DNA of 40,451 nt from Halobacteriales archaeon QS_1_68_20 (GTDB lineage: Archaea; Halobacteriota; Halobacteria; Halobacteriales; PXRE01): positions 1-40,451 of the forward strand of contig PXRE01000032.1 in the NCBI GenBank assembly GCA_003021085.1, given 5' to 3'. The notes under the pieces were generated by a model, which was not told the DNA's origin, made no database searches, and was given only the letters and a program-made list of their open reading frames with translations. This document shows, piece by piece, positions 22,636 through 31,347 of the stretch. Every line of letters starts with the position of its first letter. Positions within the stretch are counted from its first letter, which is position 1. The position numbers and the translations under genes were made by a program.

Positions 22636-24279
22636 ATGGAATACTACCAGGGCGGGCCAGTCAGGCACGTCGGTGATCTACCATCCATGGGTGCGGAGCG
22701 CTACGGCGAGGAGACGGCCTTCTCGTTCCGCGGGGAGGAGTTGAGTTACCAGGAACTCGAGGCGGAGGCCAACCGGGTAGCCAACGTTCTTCTCGAACAC
22801 GGACTCGAATCGGGGGATCGAGTCAGTCTGTTCGTCCCGAACACGCCGCTATTCCCGTCGGCGTTCTTCGGCGTGGTCAAGGCGGGCGGCGTCCCGGTGT
22901 CGCTGAACCTGAAGATGGACCCCGGGACGCTGGCGTTCGTGTTGCGTGACTCCGGGGCGGAGTACCTCATCGGGTCGCCCGCGTTCGCTGAACAGGTGCA
23001 GGACCTGGCGGCGGTCGCGGAAATCCCGACGCTGTTCCTGCCCGGGGCCGACGACGGCGACGCCGTGGACCTGGTAGCCGAGAAGTCCGCCGCCCCCGTC
23101 ACGTTCGACCGCGTCGATCGTGACTTCGATGACGTGGCCTGCCAGGCGTACACCTCGGGGACGACCGGGCGTCCGAAGGGCGTCCTGCTGAGTCACCGTA
23201 ACCTGCTGCGAACGATCGAGTCGTACACCGACGACGGCATGCCGGTGACTCCCGAGGAGTCGCTGTTGCTGGTGCTCCCGCTGTTTCACCTCTCCGGCCT
23301 CGCCCTGATGGGTATCCACCTACAGGAGGGGTCGGAGATGGTCCTCCACGAGAAACCCGAGGGCGACGGGATGCTCCGGGCCATCGACGAGCGCGAGATC
23401 ACGCGGTTCGTCGGCGTCCCGGCGATGTACAAGATGATGCTCCGGGCATACCGTGAGGACCCGACTGCGTACGACCTCTCGTCGCTGACGGAGACGTTCT
23501 GTGCCGCGGCACCGCTGGAAGAGGAGGTGCGAAAGACCATCGAGGACGCCTGGGACGTCCCGATGTACGAAATCTGGGGGATGACCGAGACGACGGCGGC
23601 CGGGTCGATCGAACCGACCCGAGGCGTCCGGAAGGAGGCGGGGTGCATCGGCCCGCCGCTGTCCGGCGTCGAGATGAAACTGGTCGACCCCCAGACCCGG
23701 GAGACGAAGGTGGCCGTCGACGAGATTCGACCCATCCCGAGTGCGGACCTCGAAGACGCCAGCGAACAGCGAGTGACCGGCGAGATCGCCATCCGCGGTG
23801 ACGTGGTCTTCGACGGGTACCACGACCGCCCGGAGAAAACGGCGGCGGCGTTCGACGACGACGGGTGGTTCTACACCGGCGACGTCGGCAGGGTCGACGG
23901 CGACGGCTACTTCTGGTTCGTCGACCGGACCGACGACATGATGGTCGTCGGCGGCGAGAACGTCTACCCGGCCGAGGTCGAGGGGGCCGTCTACGAACAC
24001 CCCGACGTCGCGGAGGTCGGGGTCGTCAGCGCCCCCCACGAGGTGAAAGGCGAAGCCCCGGTCGCGTTCGTCGTGCCGGAGGAGGACGCCGAGGTCTCCG
24101 AGGACGAACTCCGGTCGTTCGCGCTTGAGCGACTCCCGAACTACGCCCACCCGCGGCGGGTGTTCTCCGTCGACCAGATGCCGCGCTCGGCGACCAGGAA
24201 GGTCCAGCGACACAAACTGAAAGAGGAGATCGGCGAGCGGCTGGACGGGGCGCTCGAACCTACGGTGAAAGAACTGTAA
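22636..24279 (+). CDS. Class I adenylate-forming acyl-CoA synthetase
   Basis: A 547-residue ANL-superfamily ligase that activates a carboxylic acid with ATP to an acyl-AMP and then makes the CoA thioester. The ATP loop is YTSGTTGRPKGVLLSHRN (about residues 170-187). YEIWGMTETTAAGSIEP is the adenine-binding motif. WFYTGDVGRVDGDGYFWFVD holds the Asp that binds the ribose, followed by RTDDMMVVGGENVYPAEVEG, the hinge. The C-terminal RSATRKVQRHKLKE carries the catalytic Lys. The substrate is probably a fatty or aromatic acid. GAPLEEEVRKTIEDAWDVPM-like context agrees with medium or long-chain ligases, but chain length is not settled. The MTH865-like gene follows in the opposite direction. Confidence 0.92.
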   Translation: MEYYQGGPVRHVGDLPSMGAERYGEETAFSFRGEELSYQELEAEANRVANVLLEHGLESGDRVSLFVPNTPLFPSAFFGVVKAGGVPVSLNLKMDPGTLAFVLRDSGAEYLIGSPAFAEQVQDLAAVAEIPTLFLPGADDGDAVDLVAEKSAAPVTFDRVDRDFDDVACQAYTSGTTGRPKGVLLSHRNLLRTIESYTDDGMPVTPEESLLLVLPLFHLSGLALMGIHLQEGSEMVLHEKPEGDGMLRAIDEREITRFVGVPAMYKMMLRAYREDPTAYDLSSLTETFCAAAPLEEEVRKTIEDAWDVPMYEIWGMTETTAAGSIEPTRGVRKEAGCIGPPLSGVEMKLVDPQTRETKVAVDEIRPIPSADLEDASEQRVTGEIAIRGDVVFDGYHDRPEKTAAAFDDDGWFYTGDVGRVDGDGYFWFVDRTDDMMVVGGENVYPAEVEGAVYEHPDVAEVGVVSAPHEVKGEAPVAFVVPEEDAEVSEDELRSFALERLPNYAHPRRVFSVDQMPRSATRKVQRHKLKEEIGERLDGALEPTVKEL

Positions 24280-24289
24280 GAACGGCCAC

Positions 24290-24547
24290 CTAGATGTGGC
24301 CTTCTTCTTCGAGGCCGTCCATCACGTCGTCGACGAAACTGTCGACGTCCTCGTAGGGGAACTCTCCGCCCGGGAGTTTGGTGTTCAGTTCCATCGCGGT
24401 TATCTCGAAGTCGCCGGACTCGAAGCGGGTGCTCGGCCCGTTCGGCAGCGCCGGAACCAGGTCCATCGGACTGGAGATGGGGTAGTCGGCGCCCTCGAAC
24501 GCTTCGACGAACTGTTCTCTGAGATCTTCCTTGTCTACGTCCGCCAT
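24290..24547 (-). CDS. MTH865-like family protein
   Basis: An 85-residue helical protein of the MTH865 family, known structurally as an EF-hand-like fold from methanogens. Its function is unknown. Conserved parts are LREQFVEAFEGADYPISSPM, then LVPALPNGPSTRFESGDFEI and TAMELNTKLPGGEFPYEDVD. The ATG at 24547 has a strong AT-rich promoter, ATAAATAATAAATC at 24569-24582, about 27 nt upstream, which makes it one of the best-defined leaderless genes in the window. It is convergent with the acyl-CoA synthetase, 10 bp apart. Confidence 0.85.
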   Translation of the reverse strand: MADVDKEDLREQFVEAFEGADYPISSPMDLVPALPNGPSTRFESGDFEITAMELNTKLPGGEFPYEDVDSFVDDVMDGLEEEGHI

Positions 24548-24569
24548 GGCGTCCGGAGCGTCGACCCGA

Positions 24570-24581
24570 TAAATAATAAAT
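24570..24581 (-). promoter_or_regulatory. TATA box of the MTH865-like gene
   Basis: The minus strand reads TTTATTATTTAT, centred about 28 nt before the ATG at 24547. Confidence 0.65.
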
Positions 24582-24636
24582 CATGGGTATGTTGCTACTC
24601 GGTCGTCGCCGGAACGTTCCGGCGGCTCCGGGCCGC

Positions 24637-25944
24637 TCACGCCTGCTCGCGGGCGAGCGCGAGCACTGCGCCCTCGCGTTCGTCGACGACGTAGACGTGT
24701 TCCGGGCCGAGGACGGGGCGGGTCAGGTCCGCCGACGTCTCGTAGCGCCACCGCTCGGTGCCGTCGCTGGCGTCGAAGGAGACCAGTCCCCCGCTCTCCT
24801 TCGGACTGGTGAACGCGACGAGGTTACCCCCGTCGATGGACAGTCGCGTCAAGCGGCCGCCGGCCGGCCGGGACCACTGTTTCTCGCCGGTGGCGGCGTC
24901 GAGGGCGTAAACCGACCCGCCGTGGGTGCCGACGTACGTCACGCCGTCACCGAGGACCGGTTCGTCTCGGGTCTCTCCGTCCGCCCGGAACCGCCACAGT
25001 TCCGTCCCGTCTGCGGGGTCGACGCCGAGGACGTAGCCGCCGTACTCGGTGACGACCAGGTGGTCCCCGTCGGTCGCTGCACCGGTGGTCGTGAACGTGG
25101 GGACGTCCTCGGGGAGGATTGACCACCCCGTCGACCCGTCCGCGAGGTCGAGCGACGCGATGCCCCTGGCGTCGCCGGGGGGTTCCACGAAGGCGGTCCC
25201 GTCGGCGCGCGCCAGTCGCCGATGGCTGTCGTACAGCGGTTCCCCTTCGAAGAACCACCGCTCGGTCCCGTCGGCCGGATCGTGGGCGGCCAGCGACCGC
25301 ATCCCGGACTCGACCAGCAACTGGCCGTCGTGGAACCAGCCACGGGTGGCGTCGCCGGCGTCGATTTCCCACTCGCGGGAGCCGTCTGCCAGCGCCGTGC
25401 CGAACAGCGACTGCCCGGAGACTCCAATTTCGTCGTCGCTGGTCCCGAGGTAGGCCGTCCCGTCGCCGAACCCCAGCAGGTGCAGGAACGAGTCCACGGG
25501 GTCGGTGTCCCACTGCTCGCTCCCGCCGGCTCCGAACCGGCGGAGGTGCTGGTCGACGCCGGCGATGCCGTTGCTCGTGCCCGTGACGAGGTAGCAGTCG
25601 CCATCGTGCGTCCGGGGGTAGTCGGCCGGCGGTTGCGACAGCGACGTCTCCCACTGGATTTCTCCGTCGGCGGCGGCCAGGGCGACGAGCGGTCCCGTCT
25701 GGTCGGATCGGTCCTGTCCGTATGCGACCGTTCCGGCGGCGACGTAGACTGTGCCGTCGGCCAACGCGGGCCGGTGGGTCACGGGCGCGTCGAACACGAC
25801 CTTCCAGTCGACGCGCTCGTCGTCCGACGGAACGGGGCGGGGGCCGGACGCCCCTGGATCCGAGTCACCAAGACACCCTGTGAGGCCAGCGAACGCTCCG
25901 GTGGCGGTCCCCCCGAGGACCCGGCGACGACTGTATCGGTTCAC
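24637..25944 (-). CDS. Tat-exported PQQ-type beta-propeller lipoprotein
   Basis: A 435-residue extracytoplasmic eight-bladed-type beta-propeller. The Tat/lipobox signal is NRYSRRRVLGGTATGAFAG then LTGC, with the Cys (residue 24) the likely lipid site. Propeller blades repeat a GTVYVGTHGGSVYALDAATG-like pattern with LWRF/ERWFFE tryptophans, as in PQQ-binding and BamB-like proteins. It may bind no quinone at all; the haloarchaeal members are mostly uncharacterised. I chose the GTG at 25944, which starts the signal directly and has an AT-rich GTTTTCGG about 27 nt before it. An ATG at 25989 would add 15 residues. It is a paralogue of the truncated gene at 37444. Confidence 0.85.
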   Translation of the reverse strand: MNRYSRRRVLGGTATGAFAGLTGCLGDSDPGASGPRPVPSDDERVDWKVVFDAPVTHRPALADGTVYVAAGTVAYGQDRSDQTGPLVALAAADGEIQWETSLSQPPADYPRTHDGDCYLVTGTSNGIAGVDQHLRRFGAGGSEQWDTDPVDSFLHLLGFGDGTAYLGTSDDEIGVSGQSLFGTALADGSREWEIDAGDATRGWFHDGQLLVESGMRSLAAHDPADGTERWFFEGEPLYDSHRRLARADGTAFVEPPGDARGIASLDLADGSTGWSILPEDVPTFTTTGAATDGDHLVVTEYGGYVLGVDPADGTELWRFRADGETRDEPVLGDGVTYVGTHGGSVYALDAATGEKQWSRPAGGRLTRLSIDGGNLVAFTSPKESGGLVSFDASDGTERWRYETSADLTRPVLGPEHVYVVDEREGAVLALAREQA

Positions 25945-25998
25945 GTTCCGACGTGGGCGTGACGGACCGAAAACCCCCCGGTAGGTCAAACAGCGACT

Positions 25999-26235
25999 TT
26001 ACACGCAGAAGACGAACGGGTTGACCAGGGCCACGCGGTCGCCGTCCTCCAGTCTGGTCTCGAACCCGTCGAGGTGCTCGTTGAAGGTGCCGTTCACGAG
26101 CACCCGGGCGTCGGCGCGGGTCCGTTCGCCCTCGGGGTTCGAGCGCCAGGTGCCGGGCGGGTCCTCCACGGGTGCCCGCACGTTCACGGTCGTTTCGGTG
26201 GCGGTCGTCTCCGTCTTTTCGGTCGCCTCGCTCAC
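25999..26235 (-). CDS. MoaD/ThiS-like beta-grasp protein without the GG tail
   Basis: A 78-residue ubiquitin-fold protein. The block RVLVNGTFNEHLDGFETRLE and DGDRVALVNPF match the C-terminal half of MoaD, ThiS and SAMP proteins. After NPF the protein ends VFCV, where sulphur carriers and SAMPs have Gly-Gly. It therefore cannot be adenylated or conjugated at a C-terminal glycine in the normal way. The N-terminus (MSEATEKTETTATETTVNV) is a Thr-rich extension. The GTG at 26235 has CTAAGTC (26261-26267) about 28 nt upstream. It could be a diverged sulphur carrier, a regulator of the pathway, or an unrelated use of the fold. Confidence 0.72.
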   Translation of the reverse strand: MSEATEKTETTATETTVNVRAPVEDPPGTWRSNPEGERTRADARVLVNGTFNEHLDGFETRLEDGDRVALVNPFVFCV

Positions 26236-26304
26236 GGCTGCTCGTAAGGTCCGTCGCCCCCTAAGTCGGGTGGCGAACGTCTTCGACCCGGCGGGGAGGC
26301 CTCG

Positions 26305-28188
26305 TCAGGGGCCGTGACGCCTCCATCCGGCGACGAGCGCGACGGCGAGGATAGCCCCGAGGACGCCGAACCCGGGCGAGTCGGTCGACGTCTCGGTCGC
26401 CGTGCTGTCCGATGTCGGGGTCGCTGGGCCTGGCGTGGGCGTGGCCGGATCCGGCGTTGGCGTCGACGAATCCGGCGTCGGCGTCGAGGCGTCCGTCCGG
26501 AGGGGAATCTCCGTCGTCGTGGCGACGGTGGAGCCGTTTTCGAGGTACGGTCCCGAATCGTGGTCGAACTCGTAGTCGTCGTCGGCGTCCCGATAGAGCA
26601 CCACGGCGAACTCCTCGACGCCGGCCTGCGAGCGCGCGCCGGTGACGGTGACGTTCTCGTGGGTACCGGGCGAGAGGTACGACGACCGGCCGACGAGGTG
26701 TCCGTCCGTCGAGTTCGCGCGCAGGACGACGAACCCGCCGACGCCCAGGGTGGCGTTCACCCTGACCTCGACGACGCCGCTCCGGGTAGCTTCGAGGACT
26801 TCGACGTCGGCCGGGACGTCGTCGACTTCGCCCTCGACGGGCGAGTCGAGCAGGTCCCGGCCGTCGAAGCGGACCTGGACCCGGATTGTCGTCCCCTCGG
26901 GGACGCCGTCGAAGTCGAACGTCGCCGCGAACCGGCCGTCGGCATCGACCGTGGCGGTCCGCTTCGCGGTGAAATCCTCCAACGGTGCGCGCACGACGAC
27001 CGTCACCTCGGACCCGGCGGGGACGTTCGTCTGGCCGGTTATCGTCTGGTTGGGGGCCAGGTCGACGTAGAGCGGTTCCAGGCCCTCGATGGACGCCGAC
27101 CGTTCGACGAGCTGGAAGCGCGTCTCTCCGGATCGCTCGCTGGCCGCCGGAAGCGTGGCGTTCTCGGCGACGGTGAACTGCACGTCGAAAGCGTCGCCCG
27201 TGCGTATTCCGGGGTGATACCCCTCGTCGGTCTGGGCCGTTTCGACGTCGACCACGAGGTAGTACGTGTCCTCGTCCGGGTCGGTGACGACGCTGGTCGC
27301 CTCCGGTGACGCGAGGTCGAGGCGGATCGGATCCTCCTCGAGGTTCACCGTCTCTGGGGACTCTTCCGCGGTGAGTTCGACGCCGGAACGGTCCAGCAGG
27401 TCGAAGAACCGCTCGGAGACGGTGGCGCCGTCTTCGGCAGCCAGCACACCGGAAAGACCGGAGGCCCGGAGTTCGACGACGAGCAGGTCACGCTCGGACA
27501 GGTCGTCGGTCCGGGCGAGCGACCCGGACTGCTTCGCTTCCGCGATGGCGTCGCTGTCGGCCAGGTCCGAGCGGTCGACCCCGACGGCGGCCCAGGTGGT
27601 CAGTTCGGTCGTCGACGGTTCCGAGAGGGTCAGCGCCGCCGCGTCGTCGGCCGGACGGTCGGCGTCGGTGCCGGCCGCGACCGAGAGGTCGTAAGTTCCC
27701 GCGGCCGGCGGGGCCGCGAGAGACGTGCTGTTCCGGACGGTCACTTCGTCGTCGCCCGCAGCTTCGAATGCCCTCGAGTCGTCGTTGCCGGCGAGGTACG
27801 TGTTGAACGACAGCGTGACGCGGTCGTCGCCGTCCTCGTCGTGGACGGTCACCGTCGCCTCGTCGTCGCCAGCGCCGTCGTTTCCGGCTATCCGGACGGT
27901 GGCCGCGTTCGCCCCGTAGAGGCGGATCGGAACGTCCACCACGTCGCCGCGGTGTTCCTCGAACGCGTTCGCGTCGAACGACGCCTCCGGTTCGCGGGCG
28001 TCGTCGGCCGGAGCGACGGAGGTGTCCGTGGGGGCGGCCAGGCCGCTCCTGGCACTCGCGACGCCCCCGACCGACGCGAACAGTACCGACGCGACCACGA
28101 GCAGTGCGACGACGATGGGACCGCACCGTCGACCCGGTCGACTGGAACTCGGCGGGGAGCGGGATGAGTGGAGGGCGGGGCTCTGCAT
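26305..28188 (-). CDS. Surface glycoprotein with BGTF domain and PGF-CTERM anchor
   Basis: A 627-residue cell-surface protein. A Sec-type signal lies at about 20-45 (PIVVALLVVASVLFASVGGV). The body contains the haloarchaeal BGTF/S-layer-type domain (YYLVVDVETAQTDEGYHPGI, GDAFDVQFTVAENATL) and Ig-like beta domains. Several N-x-T/S sites (VRNSTS, AENATL, NQTITG, VNATL, HENVTV) could be N-glycosylated. A Thr/Pro linker of STPTPD/ATPTPG units leads to the PGF-CTERM tail, SPGFGVLGAILAVALVAGW then RRHGP, processed by archaeosortase A and lipid-anchored. The ATG at 28188 is preceded by an AT-rich AATAAAATAC (28218-28227). The longer frame upstream is not supported. Confidence 0.87.
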   Translation of the reverse strand: MQSPALHSSRSPPSSSRPGRRCGPIVVALLVVASVLFASVGGVASARSGLAAPTDTSVAPADDAREPEASFDANAFEEHRGDVVDVPIRLYGANAATVRIAGNDGAGDDEATVTVHDEDGDDRVTLSFNTYLAGNDDSRAFEAAGDDEVTVRNSTSLAAPPAAGTYDLSVAAGTDADRPADDAAALTLSEPSTTELTTWAAVGVDRSDLADSDAIAEAKQSGSLARTDDLSERDLLVVELRASGLSGVLAAEDGATVSERFFDLLDRSGVELTAEESPETVNLEEDPIRLDLASPEATSVVTDPDEDTYYLVVDVETAQTDEGYHPGIRTGDAFDVQFTVAENATLPAASERSGETRFQLVERSASIEGLEPLYVDLAPNQTITGQTNVPAGSEVTVVVRAPLEDFTAKRTATVDADGRFAATFDFDGVPEGTTIRVQVRFDGRDLLDSPVEGEVDDVPADVEVLEATRSGVVEVRVNATLGVGGFVVLRANSTDGHLVGRSSYLSPGTHENVTVTGARSQAGVEEFAVVLYRDADDDYEFDHDSGPYLENGSTVATTTEIPLRTDASTPTPDSSTPTPDPATPTPGPATPTSDSTATETSTDSPGFGVLGAILAVALVAGWRRHGP

Positions 28189-28217
28189 CGAGGATCGTAC
28201 CCAAGCGCCGGGCCGCG

Positions 28218-28227
28218 AATAAAATAC
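28218..28227 (-). promoter_or_regulatory. TATA region of the surface glycoprotein gene
   Basis: GTATTTTATT on the minus strand lies about 30 to 39 nt before the ATG at 28188, leaving a short leader. Confidence 0.55.
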
Positions 28228-28412
28228 TTTGTCACTGCTCCCGCCGGGCGGTACGAACGGGAGAACCGCACGACGTGACCGCATCTCCGCGAACTCCTTT
28301 AAGTAGTTCAGCTACCTTGTAAATGGACTCGAGGGTCGTCCTGGCGGGTCGGTGCCGACGCGGAGATACCGAAGGCTAGGGGAGAATCAGTCGACCCGCT
28401 CCGTTGGCTGCG

Positions 28413-28604
28413 CTAGTGCTCGGCGCCCTCGGGGCCGTCCAGTTTCATGAGGTACAGGCCCATCGCCACGACGCTACCCATCGCTACCACGGTCCCGGCC
28501 CCGACGAAGACGTCGCCCAGTTCGGCGACGCCGGCCAGGAGGACGACGACCCCGAGCAGCATTACGACCGTCAGCGACCCGAAGACGAACGACTCCTGTT
28601 CCAT
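28413..28604 (-). CDS. Small two-helix membrane protein (63 aa)
   Basis: A 63-residue protein with two membrane helices: FGSLTVVMLLGVVVLLAGVA (about 8-27) and FVGAGTVVAMGSVVAMGLYL (about 33-52), then a short hydrophilic KLDGPEGAEH tail. The connecting turn ELGD is acidic. The function is unknown; similar small membrane proteins are common in haloarchaea. The start at 28604 has ATTTAAG on the minus strand (28629-28635) 28 nt upstream, so expression is plausible. It ends before a 0.2-kb gap to the surface glycoprotein start where I see only promoter sequence. Confidence 0.8.
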   Translation of the reverse strand: MEQESFVFGSLTVVMLLGVVVLLAGVAELGDVFVGAGTVVAMGSVVAMGLYLMKLDGPEGAEH

Positions 28605-28628
28605 ACTCGAAGGGCCACGGTCCGTCGG

Positions 28629-28635
28629 CTTAAAT
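28629..28635 (-). promoter_or_regulatory. TATA box of the small membrane protein gene
   Basis: ATTTAAG on the minus strand is centred 28 nt before the ATG at 28604. Confidence 0.6.
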
Positions 28636-28681
28636 CACCCGTTGTCGGTCCGGCACAGGAGTTCGAACGCCGGACCGGGCG

Positions 28682-29494
28682 CTACCGGCCGGCCCATTCC
28701 GGGTCGCGGTCCGCCATGAAGGCCTCGATGCCCTCGGCTGTGTCCTCGCTCATCGCCATCAGGGCGACCACCTCTTTCGCGTACGACAGCGCCGACGCGA
28801 AGTCCCGGTCGCGCTGTTCGTAGTAGGCCTCCTTGCCCATCGCCAGCATGACCGGGCTACTCGACGCGAGGTCCGCGACGAGTTCGTCCACGCCCGCCTC
28901 GAAGTCCTCGTCGGCGTGGACGTCCGTGGCCAGGCCCATCTCGTGTGCTTCGCCGGCGTCGATCCGTTCGCCCGTGAACAGCAGTTTCAGGCCGCGCTTC
29001 TCGGGGACGGTCCGCATGATCGGGACCATCGCCTGCACCGGGAACAGCCCGACGTTCACCTCGGGGGTGGCGAAGGCGGCCGACTCGCTGGCGACCACGA
29101 GGTCACAGACGGCCGCGAGGCCGAGGCCGCCCGCCAGGCAGTCACCGTCGACCGCCGCCACGGTCACGGCGCTGGTCTCCCGGAGGGCGAGCATCACCCG
29201 CGAGAGCCGCGAGAACCCCTCGCGGTACTCCTGGGCGGTCCCGCCGAGTGGCAGTTCCTCGAAGTCCGCGCCCGCGCAGAACACGTCGCCGCTACTCTCG
29301 ACCACCACGACCTTCGTCGGCCCCTCGTCGGCCGCCCGGAGGACGTCGACCAGTCCCGTCATCACGGCCTCGTTCAGGGCGTTGCGCTTGTCCGGCCGGT
29401 CGATGGTCGCGTTGACCACCTGCCCGTCGTCGCTCACCGCCACGTCGAGGTCGTCGTTCGAGAGGGCGGGCCCCTCTGGATCCGACCCGGTCAT
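28682..29494 (-). CDS. Enoyl-CoA hydratase/isomerase family protein
   Basis: A 270-residue crotonase-fold enzyme. The oxyanion-hole blocks are NATIDRPDKRNALNEAVMTG with VVVESSGDVFCAGADFEELP (about residues 60-82), and AAVDGDCLAGGLGLAAVCDL (about 110-129). In that second block hydratases have a Glu where this has an AGGLGLA stretch, and the second Glu position is FATPEVNVGLFP. Whether the usual two glutamates are both kept is unclear, so isomerase or hydrolase activity is possible. SSPVMLAMGKEAYYEQRDRD is the C-terminal helix. The ATG at 29494 gives a standard N-terminus, and TGA of a short upstream ORF ends 2 nt before it. Confidence 0.88.
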   Translation of the reverse strand: MTGSDPEGPALSNDDLDVAVSDDGQVVNATIDRPDKRNALNEAVMTGLVDVLRAADEGPTKVVVVESSGDVFCAGADFEELPLGGTAQEYREGFSRLSRVMLALRETSAVTVAAVDGDCLAGGLGLAAVCDLVVASESAAFATPEVNVGLFPVQAMVPIMRTVPEKRGLKLLFTGERIDAGEAHEMGLATDVHADEDFEAGVDELVADLASSSPVMLAMGKEAYYEQRDRDFASALSYAKEVVALMAMSEDTAEGIEAFMADRDPEWAGR

Positions 29495-29496
29495 CG

Positions 29497-29562
29497 TCAC
29501 CTCGCCCTCTCCGTTCGCCGTCCGGTTGCGGGCCACCCACCGGCGTCTCCTGCGCGTTCCAT
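29497..29562 (-). CDS. Possible 21-codon upstream ORF of the enoyl-CoA hydratase gene
   Basis: MERAGDAGGWPATGRRTERA then Arg and TGA. The ATG at 29562 lies 27 nt after a TATA-like CTATTTG (29587-29593), so the mRNA predicted from that promoter would begin at this ORF. Its TGA sits in AGGTGA just before the hydratase ATG, leaving 2 nt between them. No homology is known. It may be a leader peptide or just open sequence. Confidence 0.35.
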   Translation of the reverse strand: MERAGDAGGWPATGRRTERAR

Positions 29563-29586
29563 GTCCCAACGTAGCCGTCACTGCGA

Positions 29587-29593
29587 CAAATAG
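29587..29593 (-). promoter_or_regulatory. TATA box of the enoyl-CoA hydratase unit
   Basis: CTATTTG on the minus strand is about 95 nt before the hydratase ATG but only 28 nt before the upstream ORF's ATG at 29562. No nearer TATA-like box is visible for the hydratase. Confidence 0.45.
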
Positions 29594-29630
29594 GTGGGCG
29601 GTCGGCCCCGCGGGCCCACGGTGGAGAAGA

Positions 29631-29640
29631 TTTTTATTTG
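29631..29640 (+). promoter_or_regulatory. TATA box of the decayed PKD/PGF-CTERM gene
   Basis: TTTTTATTTG is centred about 28 nt before the ATG at 29664. The ATG at 29643 is too close to it to be the start. Confidence 0.55.
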
Positions 29641-29663
29641 ATATGTCTGAAACGACGGTCCGG

Positions 29664-31236
29664 ATGACCGTTCCGAGGCGAACGATCCTCGCCGGACTCG
29701 CGTGGGCCGGGACGGCGGCCACCGCCTCGGTCGCGTTCGGACCGAGTCGCGGTCGGACGATACACACCGGGACGAGGTCGACGTGCTGGATCGGATCGAC
29801 GTGGCGGGGACCGACTAGACCCAGCGCGTCGTGCCGGCACCCGACGGGGGATACTACGCCTCCGCGAACCGGGACGACGGGGAGCGATCCACCGCCTGGA
29901 CCGGCCTGGTCGCCAGGGTGGACGCCGACGGGGAACGCCGGTGGCTGACGGAAGTCGAGCTGGGCTACCGGACGAGAATCTTCGGCCTGGCGAGGGAGGG
30001 TGACGGCGTCCTCGTCTTCGGCGACTTCGCGCGGGACGACCAGGGGAAGGGTCCCTTCGTCCTCGCCGACGACGGGAGCGGCGAGACGTCCGACCCGGAG
30101 TACCTCTCGACCGGCGCTTACGCCAAGGTCGAGGCCTTCGCGGAGTTCGAGGACGGCGGCGACGCGGTGTCCGGAACGTCGTTCAGCGGGAGCGCCCCGG
30201 CCCACCGCGAGGGGTGGGTGCAACGGCTCTCGCCGGACAGGTCCCAGCGGGACGCCACGACGTTCCAGGTCGAGGACGAGGACACCGTCGCCGAGATCTG
30301 TCTCCCCGCGAACGACGGCGGCGCCTACGTCGTCGGCAGGACCTACGACGGTACCGACGCCTACTTCGCCACCCGGTTCGACGCGGCCCTCGACCGGACG
30401 TGGACCTACCGGTTCGACCACGTCTATCCGAGCGAGGTCGAGGGCTGTCGCCACCCCGACGGGGGCATCGTGATCGCGACGGACCAGCGGGACGGACGGT
30501 TCACCCACCTGACTGCCGACGGCGACGTCGCCCGGGGGCAGAGTAGCATGGACCGGACGGTGACCGCGATGGAGGCCGGGCCGGACGGGACGATCCTGTT
30601 CGCCGAGAACCGGTGGCGAGGGAGCACCTACAAGCCGGGCCTGGGCAGACTCGGCCCGAAGCGGGACCACAGGTTCGAACGGTTCGAGATAGAGGGCCTG
30701 AAACGGCTCACCGACCTCCACGTCGAGACGGGCGGTGACCTCACCGCCGTCGGTCACGGCTGGCACTCCGACGCGGGTGTGCAGGTGTCTCTCCTCCGGT
30801 TCCGGAACCCCGCGCCGGATCCGGACGTCGAGGTGTTGCGACCCCTGGTCGCCGGGGAGTCCACCTGGCTGAAAGCGACGAACGCCAACGGCAAACCCCG
30901 GGGCCACCTCGACTACACCTGGTACCACCAGGGGGAGGTCGTGGGCGAGCAAGAGCACCTCCACCCCACGTTCGAGACGCCCGGCGAACACGAGGTGACC
31001 CTGGAGATCGTCGACGAGTTCGGCAAGTCGGGGTCGGTCACGAAGACGTTGCGCGTCGACGCCCCGGAGACACCGACCCCCACGCCGACGGTGACGCCCC
31101 CGGAATCGACCGACCCGCCGACCGAAGGGGGACTGACGACGGGAGCACGAGGGTTCCTGGGTTCGGCCTCGGGAGCGCCGTCGCCGGGTTGACCCTCGGC
31201 GCGGCCCTGGACCGACTCCGTCGACGCCGAGACTGA
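29664..31236 (+). pseudogene. Decayed beta-propeller/PKD/PGF-CTERM surface protein
   Basis: This is a broken tandem relative of the gene at 31348. It begins MTVPRRTILAGLAWAGTAAT, a Tat-like signal nearly the same as MTVPRRAVLVGLAG there. A shift near 29740 takes the reading to another frame (TESRSDDTHRDEVDVLDRID), which hits a TAG at 29816-29818. That frame then runs on from 29831 with VPAPDGGYYASANRDDGERS for 450 residues of propeller-like sequence and a PKD domain (HLDYTWYHQGEVVGEQEHLH). Another base loss near 31139 displaces the C-terminal TRVPGFGLGSAVAGLTLGAA and RLRRRRD to a third frame, ending at 31234-31236. A protein lacking its signal might be made from the GTG at 29831, but it would have no anchor. 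Confidence 0.82.
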
Positions 31237-31347
31237 CGCTTCTTCCCCTGTATCGCCACCCACCGGAACTGACGCGCACCCGGCGAACGCCTGTCCGTGG
31301 GACTGGGTCACACAATCGCTATGGTCCGTCCGCCCCAACGTTCAGCT

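Noticed and set aside
26410..26500. Tandem-repeat-like sequence before the PGF-CTERM anchor
   Set aside because: It encodes the STPTPD/ATPTPG linker, a usual feature of such surface proteins.
28285..28412. Possible tRNA or small RNA between the surface glycoprotein and the small membrane protein
   Set aside because: No cloverleaf, T-loop sequence or paired arms could be found.
28682..31315. 877-codon extension of the enoyl-CoA hydratase
   Set aside because: The frame runs back through the antisense of the propeller genes; the family N-terminus is at 29494.
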